DNA of 64,000 bases from Prionace glauca (Eukaryota; Chordata; Chondrichthyes; Carcharhiniformes; Carcharhinidae): positions 42,784,103-42,848,102 of the forward strand of contig CM075760.1 of NCBI GenBank assembly GCA_037974335.1, in the 5' to 3' direction. The notes beneath the pieces were generated by a model. It searched no databases. It had not been told where the DNA came from and saw nothing but the letters and a program-made list of their open reading frames with translations. Positions 31,138 through 42,175 of this stretch are shown here, in pieces; within the stretch, counting starts at the first letter, position 1, and each line of letters opens with the position of its first letter. A program made the position numbers and the translations under genes.

Positions 31138-31854
31138 GTTTGCAGAGAGCTGGAAGCGGATTTGACCAGAATGGGTTGAAGTGTTTTAGTCAAGAGCTGG
31201 GAAGACGTTGAGTCATATCCGGGCCCACGTTGATTGGTTCACCACTGAAAACATCATCAGATAACATCCAATTGGCTTCAAGTTCCTTTGATCTCCAATT
31301 CAAGCAAAAAACTCACAGTTCCTTCATTTCCAATTCGGCCTCTTGGCGGAAGGACAATAGCATAAAAGTGAATTTGGTCATCCCAGTACAAAGGATTACA
31401 TTCCTCTTCAGCCGTCATTTCAGGTAACGACCGGTCCCCTGAGTCTTGATGGCTCTGTTTCCTCATGGAGAATGACAGCATTCATCCTTACAGCAACATA
31501 ATTGTTTGTTTTCAATCATGTTTGGGATAGCAGCTATGATGCGGGAGAGGGTGAATGTTTAGCTGAAACATTTACTTCATAACAGGGGATGGAATAATGA
31601 ATGGGCTGCGATATTTCCATTTCATGTTCCCTCACTTTGTAACTTTGTAGTTTATGAAATCCTCTTTCAGACAGGGAAATATATCTTGCCTCCCTATTCA
31701 ACAACTGGTTAATCTGCAAGTTTCATTGTGATAAATAATAAAATGTGTTTTAAGTCCATCATGTTACTTGCAACCAGAACATTTTATATCGATATTGTTT
31801 GATATAGCAATACTGATACAAAACAAAGTAGTCCCTGTCAGTGTTTGAAGTCTT

Positions 31855-32270
31855 ATAACACCAAATTAAAGTCCAATAGATTTATTTGGTAGCACAAACC
31901 ACTAGCTTTTGGAGCGCTGTCCCTTTATCAGGCGAATGGGAGTTCTGTCTGTACCAGGATATGGTGTCGTTTGTAAAAACGGAGCGCCGACTGCTAGGTT
32001 CAACCCGGTCGAACCAGCCTGCTCATGTTGGGAGCTCTGACGCTCTTTACTCCGAGGGTAGTTCTTCACTCAGAGGGTAGTAAGGGTGTGGAATGCCCTG
32101 CCTGCAGCAGTTGTGGACTCGCCAACTTTAAGGGCGTTCAAGTGGTCAGTGGATAGGCATATGGTTAACATTGGAATAGTTTAGGTTAGAGGGCCATTAG
32201 ATTGGTTCCACTGATCGGCACAACATCGAGGGCCGAAGGGCCTGTACTGCGCTGTCATATTCTATGTTCT
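31855..32270 (+). mobile_element. Repeat fragment plus CR1 3' end inside copy B
   Basis: Equivalent of 19525-19942, with the same edges relative to the V leader relic. Shared position in both copies shows the insertion is older than the duplication. Confidence 0.75.
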
Positions 32271-32469
32271 ATGACACTGACCGGGTATGAACAAAGAAAG
32301 ATCACTCACAAACTACATGGTGTGAAGAAATTGTTAAAAACAACAGATCTGATTCGAAAAATCAACTCACACAATAGCAGCAGGGTCAGAGCTCCAAGAG
32401 GACACAGGTATTTGGCGGGGGTGGGGTGGGGTGGGGGGTGGGGGTGGGGACGGGAGGGGTTTGCTTCAT
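32271..32469 (-). pseudogene. V-segment leader relic, copy B
   Basis: Counterpart of 19943-20127: ATG at 32469, C-rich expanded leader, donor TTGT|GTGAGT (exon edge at 32371). The former V-exon start reads CCGGTCAGTGT right beside the CR1 tail. Here the splice acceptor has also changed from CATAG to CATAC, so decay has gone further than in copy A. Confidence 0.72.
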
Positions 32470-32722
32470 GATAATAAAGGTGTACAAGAAGATGAATCCG
32501 GGTCTGATTTTCAGACTGGGACTTGCAGCCGGGGCCTGGACTCTGAAATGTGGGAAGGGAAAGGAGAGGCGAGAGTTTTCCATTCCCCCCTTCAATGTGA
32601 GACTGAGGGTCCACATTATCACCGATTGGACTATTATGGGTTGTCGGTCTCTGACGTTGCTCACGGTGCCACTAAGAGATTGGTTGTTTCTCAAACCATT
32701 GTCCACTTGAACCGTCAATGAC
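32470..32722 (-). promoter_or_regulatory. Conserved V upstream region, copy B
   Basis: Near-identical to 20128-20390. It is listed separately because it still flanks a leader-like ATG that could be transcribed. Confidence 0.55.
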
Positions 32723-34364
32723 CCCCCGGACCTCTCTGCACCCTGTGTGCAGCAGCAGAGTACATTGTTTCACAACGGCTGTGCTCTGTTATCCTTCTAA
32801 ATGAACAGAGCAGTTCATCGTCTGAGAATTATAGAGTCTTAAAGAACAAACAGACGCCATTCGGCCCATTGCTCGCGTACTGTCTCTGTTGAAGGGTATC
32901 CACTTATTCCTAACCAACAGCTTGTTTTCAATATTGATTATATATATATTTCTCATTCCGTTTACTGCCCAAATATTAAATATCTTTGTAAATTACTTCT
33001 ACATTATGTCTCCAATACAGATTGGCATGGATCATCGCAATTTCTAACATCGTCTGCTCAAAACACAAGTTTTCTAATCGCTCCCTCCACTTTCATAGAG
33101 TTAGCCTGAAATGCTGCCATCCATTCACCCCCTGCGAGACCAGCCGGATTAACTCTGTTTCTTTTTAACCTTTTCCAAACTTGAATTGATCGGGTAGAAG
33201 TCTGCCAACCACTTCTGAACAGAGATTCTGCTCTGTCCGGTGTGGGGGTGAAAATGCCCCAGTTGATCAAGTGGCACTCCCCTCAACACTGTGCTTCCTT
33301 ATCCCAACTCCACGTTTTCCAGTGTCTCACACACCGTCTGTCAGGTTAACACTGAAAGAGGAAAGAGTCTCCCGCTCAGCACTGCACATTCTCAACCCAA
33401 CTCTATCTTTCCCAATCTCTCTCACACACTGTCTCTGAGGTTAACACGAAACGAACGAAGAATCAATAAACTGATCCAAGTGTTGCGAACTGTGCTCGCG
33501 AGAATGATGTGTTCAGCGTTAGACTTGTAGCCTTGCTTTCTGAAATCTGTGTTGTGAGTAAATATTTGATTATTGATATGTTTAATGTCATTGGCAGCTT
33601 CTTCTCCTTCTGACCCGAGTCCTTTCTCTCCTTTGATTCAGTAAAATAATAATTACTTCTTATTTTCTGGCTCATTTCCTCTAGTTTTTGTTTTGCTATG
33701 GGTTAAACAGAGGCAGCATTTTCATGAACTGAGTTGTATGTCTGTTAGTTACAGAATTGCATTCATTCACCTGTCTGAACAATCCCGCCAGATGGGGACA
33801 TTTGGTTTCCCGCATTTATCATATTCAGTCTATAAATTGTTGCATTATTTGATTTATTTTATAGCGATAGGGTGGGTTGGACGGTGGTGGGTGGATGGGG
33901 TGGGAGTTCTCCTGAGAAGGAGATACCCAATATTAAGCAATAGAATGAACAGGTTGAGAGAGAGTCTGTATCATATGACGCATGCTATGTCTGTAACTCT
34001 GCAGACGGAAACACCCACTTTTGGGGCAGAAATTGCCCCTCCCACTGCGCTGCAGGTCCAACAAACCCCGGACGAGAGAATAACATGCCCAATAACAGAA
34101 GGCAGTCAGTATGGGTCAGAGCGACAACAGCAAAGACAGCTGACAATGCTGCTGTTATTTCTTCATATTTTCAATTCAGAACAGCGAAGAGTTATTAACC
34201 AGTGCGCCCCCTGACGGAAGTTCTGAAACTTTCAATGTTGGGATAACGAGCAAAGTACAAATTTATCAATGGGGCAACTTCCAGTGCCCGAGTTTTAGGA
34301 GATATGTTTCAGAAAATTCAGCCGTTTAAATATCTCGTAAATACTAAACATTAGTTACCGGTGG
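32723..34364. other. Intersegment DNA of copy B, no gene recognised
   Basis: Counterpart of 20391-22015; nothing recognised beyond the duplication itself. Confidence 0.45.
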
Positions 34365-34550
34365 GACTTAGCCGTCGCTGGCTGGCCAGCATTTATCGCC
34401 CCTCCTTATTTGCCCTTCGAGGGCAGTTGAGAGTTAACCACATTGCTGTGGCTCTGGAATCACATATAGACCAGACCAGGTAAGGGCGCCAGATTTCCTT
34501 CCCGAAAGGACATGAGTGAATCAGATGAGTTTTCAGACAATGGTTTCATG
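34365..34550. repeat. Interspersed repeat fragment (copy B)
   Basis: Duplicate of the repeat at 22022-22205. Confidence 0.6.
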
Positions 34551-34985
34551 GTCATCAGTAAATTCTGAATTCCGGCTCTCCCCAACACGAACTGAGTTTC
34601 TGGATTAATAGTTTCGCGATAATATCACGGAGCCACCCCCTCTTTATTTATCATATTATCTGATTTTTACTCTGTCTCGTACACTCGGTACTTTCCAATC
34701 TCGATCTCTATTTCAACACTTTCCTCATTTTCTGTCCACTCCTCCGACAATAACTGAAATTTCCTCTGTCCTATTTTCCAATCACTCAGTTTAGTTTACA
34801 TGCTCCCTCTTTCCTCTTCACCATTTCTGTTTTCAACTCTCTTCATTTCTGACCGAATTTTAATAATTAGATTCTATATTTTGTTTTCAGTTGCGCTCAT
34901 TTCCTTTTTTGACTATTTTAAAATAATCCCATCACTCCCTGTGCCGACATTGCAGACACACAGAGTGGATCTCACAGTCGATGCA

Positions 34986-35023
34986 GGTTTTTGTATGGGA
35001 CCCCCCGTGTTTGTTACACTGTG
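34986..35023 (-). promoter_or_regulatory. V recombination signal with a 22-base spacer
   Basis: On the minus strand, heptamer CACAGTG (35017-35023), then 22 bases and nonamer ACAAAAACC (34986-34994). Copy A has 23 bases, so one base has been lost. Both elements are still consensus. A one-base change in spacing is generally tolerated better than larger shifts, so joining may be weakened, not lost. Confidence 0.85.
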
Positions 35024-35356
35024 GCTCACGGCACAGAGATAGGTGGCGGTGTCTGTAACTCTGGCGTCTCTCACAGTCAGGGCACTGAATTTGTAGCCTT
35101 CCCCGATTGAGGCAGTGATCCTCTCGCTTTGATCGGTTTCTCTTTTGGCCATCACCAGATGCTGGGGTGGCTGATTCGGGGACTGTCTGTACCAATGCAA
35201 GCTGTTAAACGCAGTGGTGGTGGTGCAGTTGATGGATATGGTTTCCTCTTCGCTGACAACCTCCCACCGAGGGAGCTGCATCACCTCATCTGCTCCAGTC
35301 ACTCCCGTGAAGATCAGAGTGAAAAGCAGCAAAGAGAATCTGTAAATTCGGAACAT
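35024..35356 (-). CDS. Single-exon V segment, copy B, open reading frame
   Basis: Leader and V domain are continuous: MFRIYRFSLLLFTLIFTGVT runs into GADEVMQLPRWEVVSEEE, ISINCTTTT (first cysteine), LHWYRQSPNQPP (core tryptophan), LVMAKRET, ITASIGEGYKFSALTV and TDTATYLCAVS (second cysteine). There is no intron, unlike the other V genes here. Frame and landmarks are intact; the only doubt is the 22-base signal spacer. The duplicate at 22.7-23.0 kb has the reverse fault. Its CAVS end is typical of alpha-type V segments. Confidence 0.85.
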
Positions 35357-35855
35357 TTTTCAGATCATATGAAATTCCTGCTCAAGCAATTGTCCAAGGA
35401 GTTCAGTTTAAAATTAGGATATGTGTATAATATTCACACGAAATAACAAGGAGCCAAAAACCAGCTCCAGTTGTAACTGTGGCGTCTCTCTGTCGAGCTG
35501 ATGAAAGAAGCTGAGACTCGAGCTTTATCCGCTCACGGATGTCGATTCTACTGGAATCAGAGATGGAGAATTGAAACCGGAATAAATAAACCCCATCGGT
35601 AACCCCATGTTTCCGGTTACAAATCTCGTCCCACGTGTCTAACTAGGAAACCAGTCTCCCTATCAGAACATTGACTGAATCCAGCTCAGGGTGAATCCAT
35701 TCACTGGCTGCCGGCTCACCAGCTACTAACCCCACAGCACCACCGCGGACACAGGGAAATGCAGTGAGAGCATCCCGAGGCAAAATATACAGGGTGAAGT
35801 TTGAAACGGATGTTTTCAAATATCCAATTCCTGTTTTACAGAACAGGCAAAGGAA

Positions 35856-36316
35856 ATGCTCAACATTTGGGCTGTTTGGAGAATATTCATAACAAGTTAT
35901 TGTGAACCAAACACATTTCATATTTACTTTAATTTTACAAACGTGATTTAAAATGAAATTTTAAGTATTCAATCGGTCTGATTTATTTCTGTTTGAGCAG
36001 GTTTTTCAGATCTGAGTCATGGAGATTCTGTCACTCTGTCGCTAACCTCAGGATGAAAGACGGAAGAAGAAACATTGAGTTTAACCTGTACCTATGATAT
36101 TACAATGATCAACTACGTTTCATCCTGGTACAGGCAACACTCAGAGAAACAGCATCTATTTATATTGAGGGAAAATTCGATATTTGTTGAAGATATAACA
36201 GATTTTGCTAAAAGCCGTTTTTCTGGAGAGCTTCAGACATCGAGTAAATTCACCAGTTTGACTGTCTCTAGTCTGCAGCTGACTGACGCTGCCGTGTATC
36301 ACTGCGCTTTCAGTCT
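35856..36316 (+). pseudogene. V segment (CAF family), copy B
   Basis: The leader exon at 35856-35895 (MLNIWAVWRIFIT) has a weakened donor, GTTATT. The V exon runs 36010-36316. The framework is better kept than in copy A: MSLTCTYDIT-like, VSSWYRQHSEKQ, FAKSRFSGELQ, FTSLTVSSLQLTDAAVYHCAFS. One in-frame TGA after LTSG near the exon start is shared with copy A and therefore predates the duplication. With a poor donor, a stop and a ruined heptamer it cannot function. Confidence 0.88.
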
Positions 36317-36355
36317 CATCGTCATGGAAAGCATTCTGACTGATGTACAAAAACT
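36317..36355 (+). promoter_or_regulatory. Degenerate V recombination signal
   Basis: Heptamer position CATCGTC (36317-36323), intact 23-base spacer, perfect nonamer ACAAAAACT (36347-36355). The heptamer loss is nearly the same as in copy A and was probably ancestral. Confidence 0.82.
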
Positions 36356-37189
36356 GCCTTGAAACCGTGTCTGCTGTGGGTTGCACAGAATCGTGGGCAG
36401 ATGCAGCCACAATGCAACTGTCAGCCGGGCAAGAATCCTCATTAACCTGGGATCAGCCTTCACCCAAGTTTTTCAGTCATGGTGCCTCTTTGAGTCTGTG
36501 AGATCACTCAGTGGTGATCGATATTCAAGGAAACACCTCGAGCTGGGCTGCTTTCAGCACCTCGATAGACACAGCAGCTGCAGTTTCCGGCTTGCTCATA
36601 GTACCAAAAACATTCCAGCCTGAAGGAAACATTCTGAAGCTCACTGGTCATTGGGAGAATTCTATTCTCAATGTTTATTTTAGAGATCACAGTCACTTCC
36701 TTGTGAAATCTCTTCATTGTGGATACACTTCCTCCGAAGCAGCAACACTCTCATCGGGCCAAATAAACACAGAAAATAGGTCGCTGGAAAATGGCTTGTA
36801 AACCTGATTGGGATTGAATTGCTGAATATTAGACAGACACGGGGACTGGATCAAATGACAATGACTAAACTAAGTAGATCAAATAAATTTAAGAAGATCA
36901 GCGATAGTCCAACTGCCAGTTGAAATAAACTAATACAATTTCTCAAATGTTCCTTATCTCTTGTCGAGGTTGTGTTTTGCTCTGATATTTTAGGAAGGCA
37001 TCTGTGATTCTCTCTGTGGAGAGTGAATTATTCTTTCTGTTTATCGGTGCGAGAGCACCCTCTGGTGGTACCTTACTGTGAGGTTTTGTCCGGGAACGTC
37101 AGTGTGTCGTCAACAATCAGGAAATCAATGCTGATTTCAGCAATGATAGATTGTAATCTTGCCTCACCCCATCTACAACTTTGCAACGT

Positions 37190-37400
37190 GAATTTGTGTG
37201 TGTGTGTTTGTGCGGTGTGTTTGCATATGTTTGTATCTGCTTGTGTTTATGTATGTGTGTGTGTGTGTGCTTGTACTTGGGCGAGTTTCTGCATGTGCGT
37301 TTGTTTTGTGTGTTTTTCTGTATGTGCATGTGTGCGCTTGTACATTCGTTTGTGTGTACGTATGTGTGTGCGTGTTTGTGTTCATCCTATTGCGTCTGTT
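37190..37400. repeat. TG-rich low-complexity tract
   Basis: Imperfect TG/TTTGTG repeats about 200 bases long, just beyond the right edge of duplication copy B. Long open frames on both strands here are composition artefacts. Confidence 0.85.
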
Positions 37401-37524
37401 TTATGTTTCAGATGATATACAGTAGTTCTTATTCCATTTCCACGTTTTTACATCCAACATGTACCGTTGTTGCTTTTTTTATTTAGTGCTTCTGCCTGCC
37501 ATCCTATCCTATCAGTGTGCCATT

Positions 37525-38020
37525 ATATCATTTTGCACTCCCTCCAAGGCCAAAATATCCTTACCTAAATACGGCGCCCAAAACTGCACACAGTACTCCA
37601 GCTGCGGCCTCACCAATGCCATATACAGCCGCAGCAAGACCTCCCTACTTTTATATTCAATCCCCTTCGCTATGAAGGCCAGCATCCCATTCTCCTTCCT
37701 GATCACCTGCTGCACCTGCAAGCTGGGTTTTTGCGACTCATGCACAAGGACCCCGAGGTCCCTCTGCACCGTCGTCTGCTGCAGTTTTTCGCCACGTAAG
37801 TAATAGTCCTTCCTACCATTCTTCCTACCAAAGTGGACCACCTCGCACTTGCCAACATTAAATTCCATTTGCCATTTCCTGGTCCATGCGCCCAGCATAT
37901 CTAGATTCTTCTGTAGACTCTCCACACCCTCCGCACAATTGGTCTTTCCTCCAATCTTGGTGTCATCACCAAATTTCGACACCCTACACTCGGTTCCCTC
38001 CTCCAGATCATCTATATATC
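37525..38020 (-). mobile_element. CR1 LINE fragment, reverse-transcriptase C-terminal part
   Basis: The minus strand encodes SKFGDDTKIGG (FADD-type block, here GDD), DMLGAWTRKWQMEFNVGKC, VVHFGRKNGRKDYYLRGEKL, RDLGVLVHESQK and LVRPQLEYCVQFWAPYLGKD without a break over about 155 codons. Both ends are truncated. It is a different CR1 subfamily from the 15.5 kb element. Confidence 0.85.
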
Positions 38021-38888
38021 TATAACATGAGCAGGTATTAATTATGTTAAGTGCTGAATAACTGGACGACGAAATACGCTTAAGGAAAGCATGTGGGGAG
38101 CAGAATGAGGCAGAAAGGCAATGTGATTCAGGGCAATATTTACAAAGCTAAGGACTTGAAAGGCTGAAGATCCCCAGGTTGTGTCCGAAATTTGGCATTC
38201 AACCTTTGTATCATGTATTCCACAAACGACGCAGTCTGTAAGTAATGTTTACATATCAGTTACAGTTGTTAAACTGTATAATGTGATAAAGATTCAGTTT
38301 GACTTGTTAGAATTCCACGGGAATGTTTTCAGTAGGTAGGATGTGTCAAGTTAATACAATTTAAGGAGCTTCAGATGGTTTGCTTTAGAAATCCTGCTGG
38401 CTTGGAAACAGCAGTTTCCATTCTGCTGAGCAATCATATTAATTGTTCCATGATGAGAAGCGAAAAATTATATATCGACTGGAGTTTCAAAGAGTAAAAG
38501 GCGACCTCGTTGAAAGAGAATTCTCAGCAGGCGTGACAGAATATATACTAGGATGTTGTGTCCACTCATAGTGGAACATTGCCCAATGTTTGTATTCCTG
38601 CAAACTATTCATAGCAACTATAGGTTTCAAAGACATGAACAGCCTCTATTCCTTATACGCATGCTGGCAAGTACAACCACAAAGTATTGAATGTGTCAGA
38701 GACTTAATGAGTAAGTCTTGAGTCTAAATAAATATATAATTAAATGATGAAATGATAGGCTACCACTGAGCAAATAAGGTTTTAGAAGATAAATGGAAAA
38801 GATTATATCATGTTCTTTGTTGCCATGTTCAGCAATAACTCCATAAAACAGCGGCATGTGGAATTAATCACATAGTAGAATGGCTTAC
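38021..38888. other. Downstream of an orphan GPR139-like exon; nothing recognised
   Basis: It would be the start of the intron for the exon at 38889-38958. No receptor second exon is found here or farther left down to the V cluster. Confidence 0.4.
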
Positions 38889-38958
38889 CCGGAACCCCAA
38901 TGGCAGCGATAATTGAATAGTAAATGCCATAAATTACACCACTGATTTGCCCATGCAT
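38889..38958 (-). CDS. GPR139-like receptor, orphan first coding exon
   Basis: ATG opens 23 codons (MHGQISGVIYGIYYSIIAAI, then GVP) plus one base and a donor G|GTAAG. Length and phase are identical to the first exon of the complete gene at 53.4 kb (MHGTPQGLQYAVYYPVLAAI, then GVP). No second exon is seen downstream on the minus strand before the V cluster. Either the second exon has been lost or splicing reaches over a very long distance. The codons, start and donor remain intact, which is unusual for a long-dead exon. Confidence 0.65.
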
Positions 38959-39284
38959 TTTGTATGAGAAACAGTGAAGGATTCTCTATGACAAGGTCAA
39001 ATAAACACACATTTATACTGTTGGAAATCTATAGGGAGGCAATTAACTTCCACAATTATTAACAGTTCGTTAAACAAACAGATTAAGTAGTAACTTTCCA
39101 TGCTCATTCAGATAGGGGTTTAGGATGTTGCGAGACCGTAGAGAGGCAGTGATCCATGCAGCCTAACATAGCTTAGAATTAATTACTAATACTTGCGCAA
39201 ATATAAGACATGCTTATCATGTGGAATACTCATGATCAAGAATTACCTAAGAAATATTATAGCCCTGATGCTGAAGCCAGCATA
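38959..39284. other. Upstream of orphan exon; nothing recognised
   Basis: A TATA-like 'ttatactg' lies near 39012. No further element is assigned. Confidence 0.3.
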
Positions 39285-39332
39285 GCTCAGTGACATTCGA
39301 ACAGAAGGCAATCGGAATGGCAATGATAGTCA
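39285..39332 (-). pseudogene. Possible remnant of another GPR139-like first exon
   Basis: On the minus strand 'actatcattgccattccg' resembles 'ccaatcattgccattattgg' of the 4.8 kb exon (reading IIAIP). The stretch abuts the 3' end of a CR1 insertion (39333 onward), which could have replaced its 5' half. No donor follows at the expected place. This is weak evidence. Confidence 0.2.
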
Positions 39333-39792
39333 TATAAGAACATAAGAACATAAGAAATAGGAGCAGGAGTAGGCCATCTGGCCCTTCGAGCCTGCCCCGC
39401 CATTCAATAAGATCATGGCTGATCTGTCGTGACTCAGCTCCACCTTCCTGCCCTCTCCCCATAACCCTTAATCCCTTCTCTTATCAAAAACCCATCAACC
39501 CGTTTCTTAAAAATATTTAGCGAGGCAGCCTCCACCATTTCAACGGGCAGAGAATTCCAGAGATTCACCACCCTTTGAGTGAAGAAGTTCCTCCTCAACT
39601 CTGTTCTAAACCGCCCCCCCCCCCCCCGCTTTATCTTGAGGCTGTGCCCCCTAGTCCTACTGTCTTTTTTGAGCGGGAAAAGTCTCTCCACCTCTATCCT
39701 ATCCATCCCATTCATCATCTTATACGTCTCAATGAGATCTCCCCTCATTCTTCTAAACTCTAACGAGTACAAGCCTAGTTTATTCAGCCTGT
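39333..39792 (-). mobile_element. CR1 LINE 3' fragment, fairly young
   Basis: Same subfamily as 14287-14812: YSLEFRRMRGDLIETYKMMN, FFTQRVVNLWNSLPVEMVEA, then the 3' UTR and 'aagaacataagaacat' tail at about 39336. A C homopolymer at 39614-39628 extends the frame relative to the sister copy. It is 5'-truncated at 39792. Confidence 0.85.
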
Positions 39793-41115
39793 GTTGAATG
39801 TACTCACATAACTGAAGTAAAAGTCACCTGTAACATATAGTTCCTCACAAAAGTTATTTCCATACAGTATAAATGATCCCGGCAGACGCCATCAGTCATC
39901 CACACCAGAGAACCTGCATTCTCACAACACATTTACGCATTTACGCTAAGCATCATAAAATTGTCCAAAAGCTCACCACGTGGGAGTGTCAATAAAGTTC
40001 AGACTGAAGAACAAATGGAAATTATCAAATCTTTTTTATAGTAGTCCCAGGCCTTGTGATTGTTACAGTCGTTTCTTTCACTGAACCACATTGCTGTTGT
40101 GATGGTCAGGTCTTCCTTGGATATTACATGAGGGACCATTTCTGATGGTTTACAAGTGAATAAAGGCCACAGATTGTGAATAAAAACAAATTTTGCTATA
40201 GACGATTAGAAAGATAAAACAATTTATAATATGTGGAAGGTAAAACATTCAAGGGCTTTAGGGAGGAATGGTAGATGAGATGTTAGTTTACAAGGGCATG
40301 TGTCAAAAGTTTGTTTGAGAAGTTGCTGATGACAGTGGATCTGAAGCAGAGAGGGAGTTATTTACACCAAACACAGTCTCTCTCACACACACAACACAAG
40401 GTGATTAGGACGGTAAATACATGGGGTTACGGGGATAGGGCCGGGGTGGGATCAGGTGCAGGATAGATGGGCCGAATGAGTTCTCTCTGCATTGTCGGGG
40501 TTCCATACTCACAGAAACTGCTGATATCTAACTGGAGTGTATGGTGATTTGTAATGTCAATGATTCTTTAATTTTTATTGATTATAACTCTGGTTTGGAA
40601 GGTCATTAAACAATGTCAGCTACCCAGTAGTCACATTGCCACATCACTGTTTTTCATCTGTTAGCTTCACTAATTTGGGCGAAGATATACTGAGTGAGTT
40701 GTTGTACATGAAAAAACGATATGGTCCAGACATTACAACCCTCCATCGACATACTATTCATGTTTCCTCTTTTCGTCCTTGAGATGAACATTCACTAGCA
40801 GCAGTAGAAGAATCAGTAGAAGAGCGGAAATATTTCCTGGTGACGGACAGTCGATATTTCCTGACAGTCTGGGGATTGAATTCACTCAAAAATAATGTAG
40901 ATTGAATCCCGATAGTCTGGGGATTGAATTCACTCTGTAAATAATGAAGATAATCGACACAAATGAAATAAAGGAAGTGTTTCAATTAATGAAACATTTG
41001 AGAACAAAGAGGAGAATGCAGAACAACATTTATTCCAGCCCATCCATGGATATATCCATCAATTCATTCACTGATTCCAGAAGCAAAATGTTCTGGTATC
41101 CAAATGTCACTGATT
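39793..41115. other. No gene recognised; includes a short direct repeat
   Basis: Around 40855-40935 the unit 'tctggggattgaattcactc' occurs twice, 56 bases apart. At 40415-40500 a plus-strand SINE-tail fragment ('tggggttacggggataggg', 'gggccgaatgag') is present. No exon was recognised. Confidence 0.45.
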
Positions 41116-41119
41116 GTTA

Positions 41120-41158
41120 CATCATATAAGAACATAAGAAATAGGAGCAGGAGTCACC
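41120..41158 (-). mobile_element. CR1 3'-tail remnant
   Basis: 'Ataagaacataagaaatagg' followed by 'agcaggagt' is the extreme 3' end of the CR1 subfamily at 14.29 and 39.33 kb. Confidence 0.6.
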
Positions 41159-41839
41159 CAATCTCCTCTCTATTGTTTTCGGGCAGACAGTAGCATATAT
41201 TTAATGGAACTTGACCAGTAATTGGGATGCCCGGGTTAGTACTGTGGCGGCACGGGAACAAATGCCATCAGAGAGCTGGTGAATTTGAAGGCAATTTGAA
41301 TGGAATTTGGAATACCCACTAACACTTGCCATGGGAACCTCTCGATTCACCAGTGAAGGGAATCCTCCATCATACCCTAACCTCAACTACATTTGTCTCC
41401 AGATGGAGGGCAATATGACTAACTCTTCAAAATGTATTCTCTGCCTTATAGTCTGCTTGTATTTCCTGTTGACCATCAACCCATCCACCAAATGTCATAA
41501 TCATTGGCGCGATCCTCCATAGGATTGTTGTTGCTAAGAAGGACAACACAAGTTGAATAATTTCCCTTTTCTTGGAGATCAGAGCACTTTTGAGTCTCTC
41601 TGGCTGCAGTCGGCTGGGTTGCTTTTAAATACCGTGCCGGGCAGTTTAAGGTAAATCCGAGTAATCAAAATGGGATCTATCTATTCAAACTATCAATGTT
41701 TCATCTGCACAGCCATGACACTTTTAAATTATATTTCAACTGAAGAAATCTATTCAGTGACAATCGTGTCCACTTTTAAGTTAAGCAGCATGATAAAATA
41801 GTAACTTGACCATTTAACATTTTCTTATTCATTCATGGG
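41159..41839. other. No gene recognised
   Basis: The frame at 41412-41522 (MTNSSKCILCLIVCLYFLLT) looks like a signal peptide, but I find no donor at a sensible place or following domain. It is left unassigned. Confidence 0.35.
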
Positions 41840-41844
41840 ACATG

Positions 41845-41990
41845 GGTACCACTGGCGGGCCACCAGTAATTGCCCTTCTCCTGTCAGGCTTGGAGGGCAG
41901 TTGAGAGTCAACCATATTGCTGTGGCTCTGGAGTCACATGTAGGCCAGACCAGGTAAGGACAGCAGATTTCTTCCCTCAAGAACATTAGA
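41845..41990. repeat. Interspersed repeat fragment (SINE-like)
   Basis: 'Ttcattcatgggacatgggt', then 'ggcagttgagagtcaacc' and 'cagaccaggtaagg', matching 22022-22205 and its duplicate. Confidence 0.65.
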
Positions 41991-42117
41991 ACGAGGATAT
42001 GATTTAATTCATAGAATTTCCAAAAGAAGAGTATGCTAGTTCTTAAAGTCCGCTTAATAGTAATTTAGTGATGTAGGGGTGCTACTACTGAGCGGAAAAA
42101 CATGCTTCAGTGGAATG

Positions 42118-42175
42118 TAACACATCTATGCCTGTGATATCGCGTAATATGCCATAAAGTCCTGATATCCTGTGC
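42118..42175 (-). pseudogene. Possible relic of a GPR139-like first exon
   Basis: On the minus strand the codons read HRISGLYGILRDITGIDV, which can be aligned with the 38.9 kb exon (GQISGVIYGIYYSIIAAIGV), with one codon missing. There is no start codon at the right place and no clear donor. If real it would be a fourth or fifth copy of this exon in the window. Confidence 0.25.

Larger units (their letters stand above)
31371..37096 (+). repeat. Segmental duplication, copy B
   Basis: Direct copy of 19039-24830 with scattered substitutions and short indels. The right edge falls at 'gaggttttgtccgggaac', after which copy B runs into unrelated TG-rich DNA. Copy B is shorter mainly by a deletion in the V flank near 36.54 kb. 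Confidence 0.93.

Noticed and set aside
19039-37096. The two V blocks as alleles wrongly placed in series
   Set aside because: They are separated by 6.5 kb of unique DNA with its own V genes, have different edges and carry different lesions, which fits true duplication better. It cannot be excluded without long reads.
37023-37486. Cysteine/valine-rich frames
   Set aside because: Products of the TG repeat; all frames are open there.
41307-41522. Signal-peptide-like frame
   Set aside because: Hydrophobic stretch but no donor, no following domain and no similarity to the V leaders or receptor exons.
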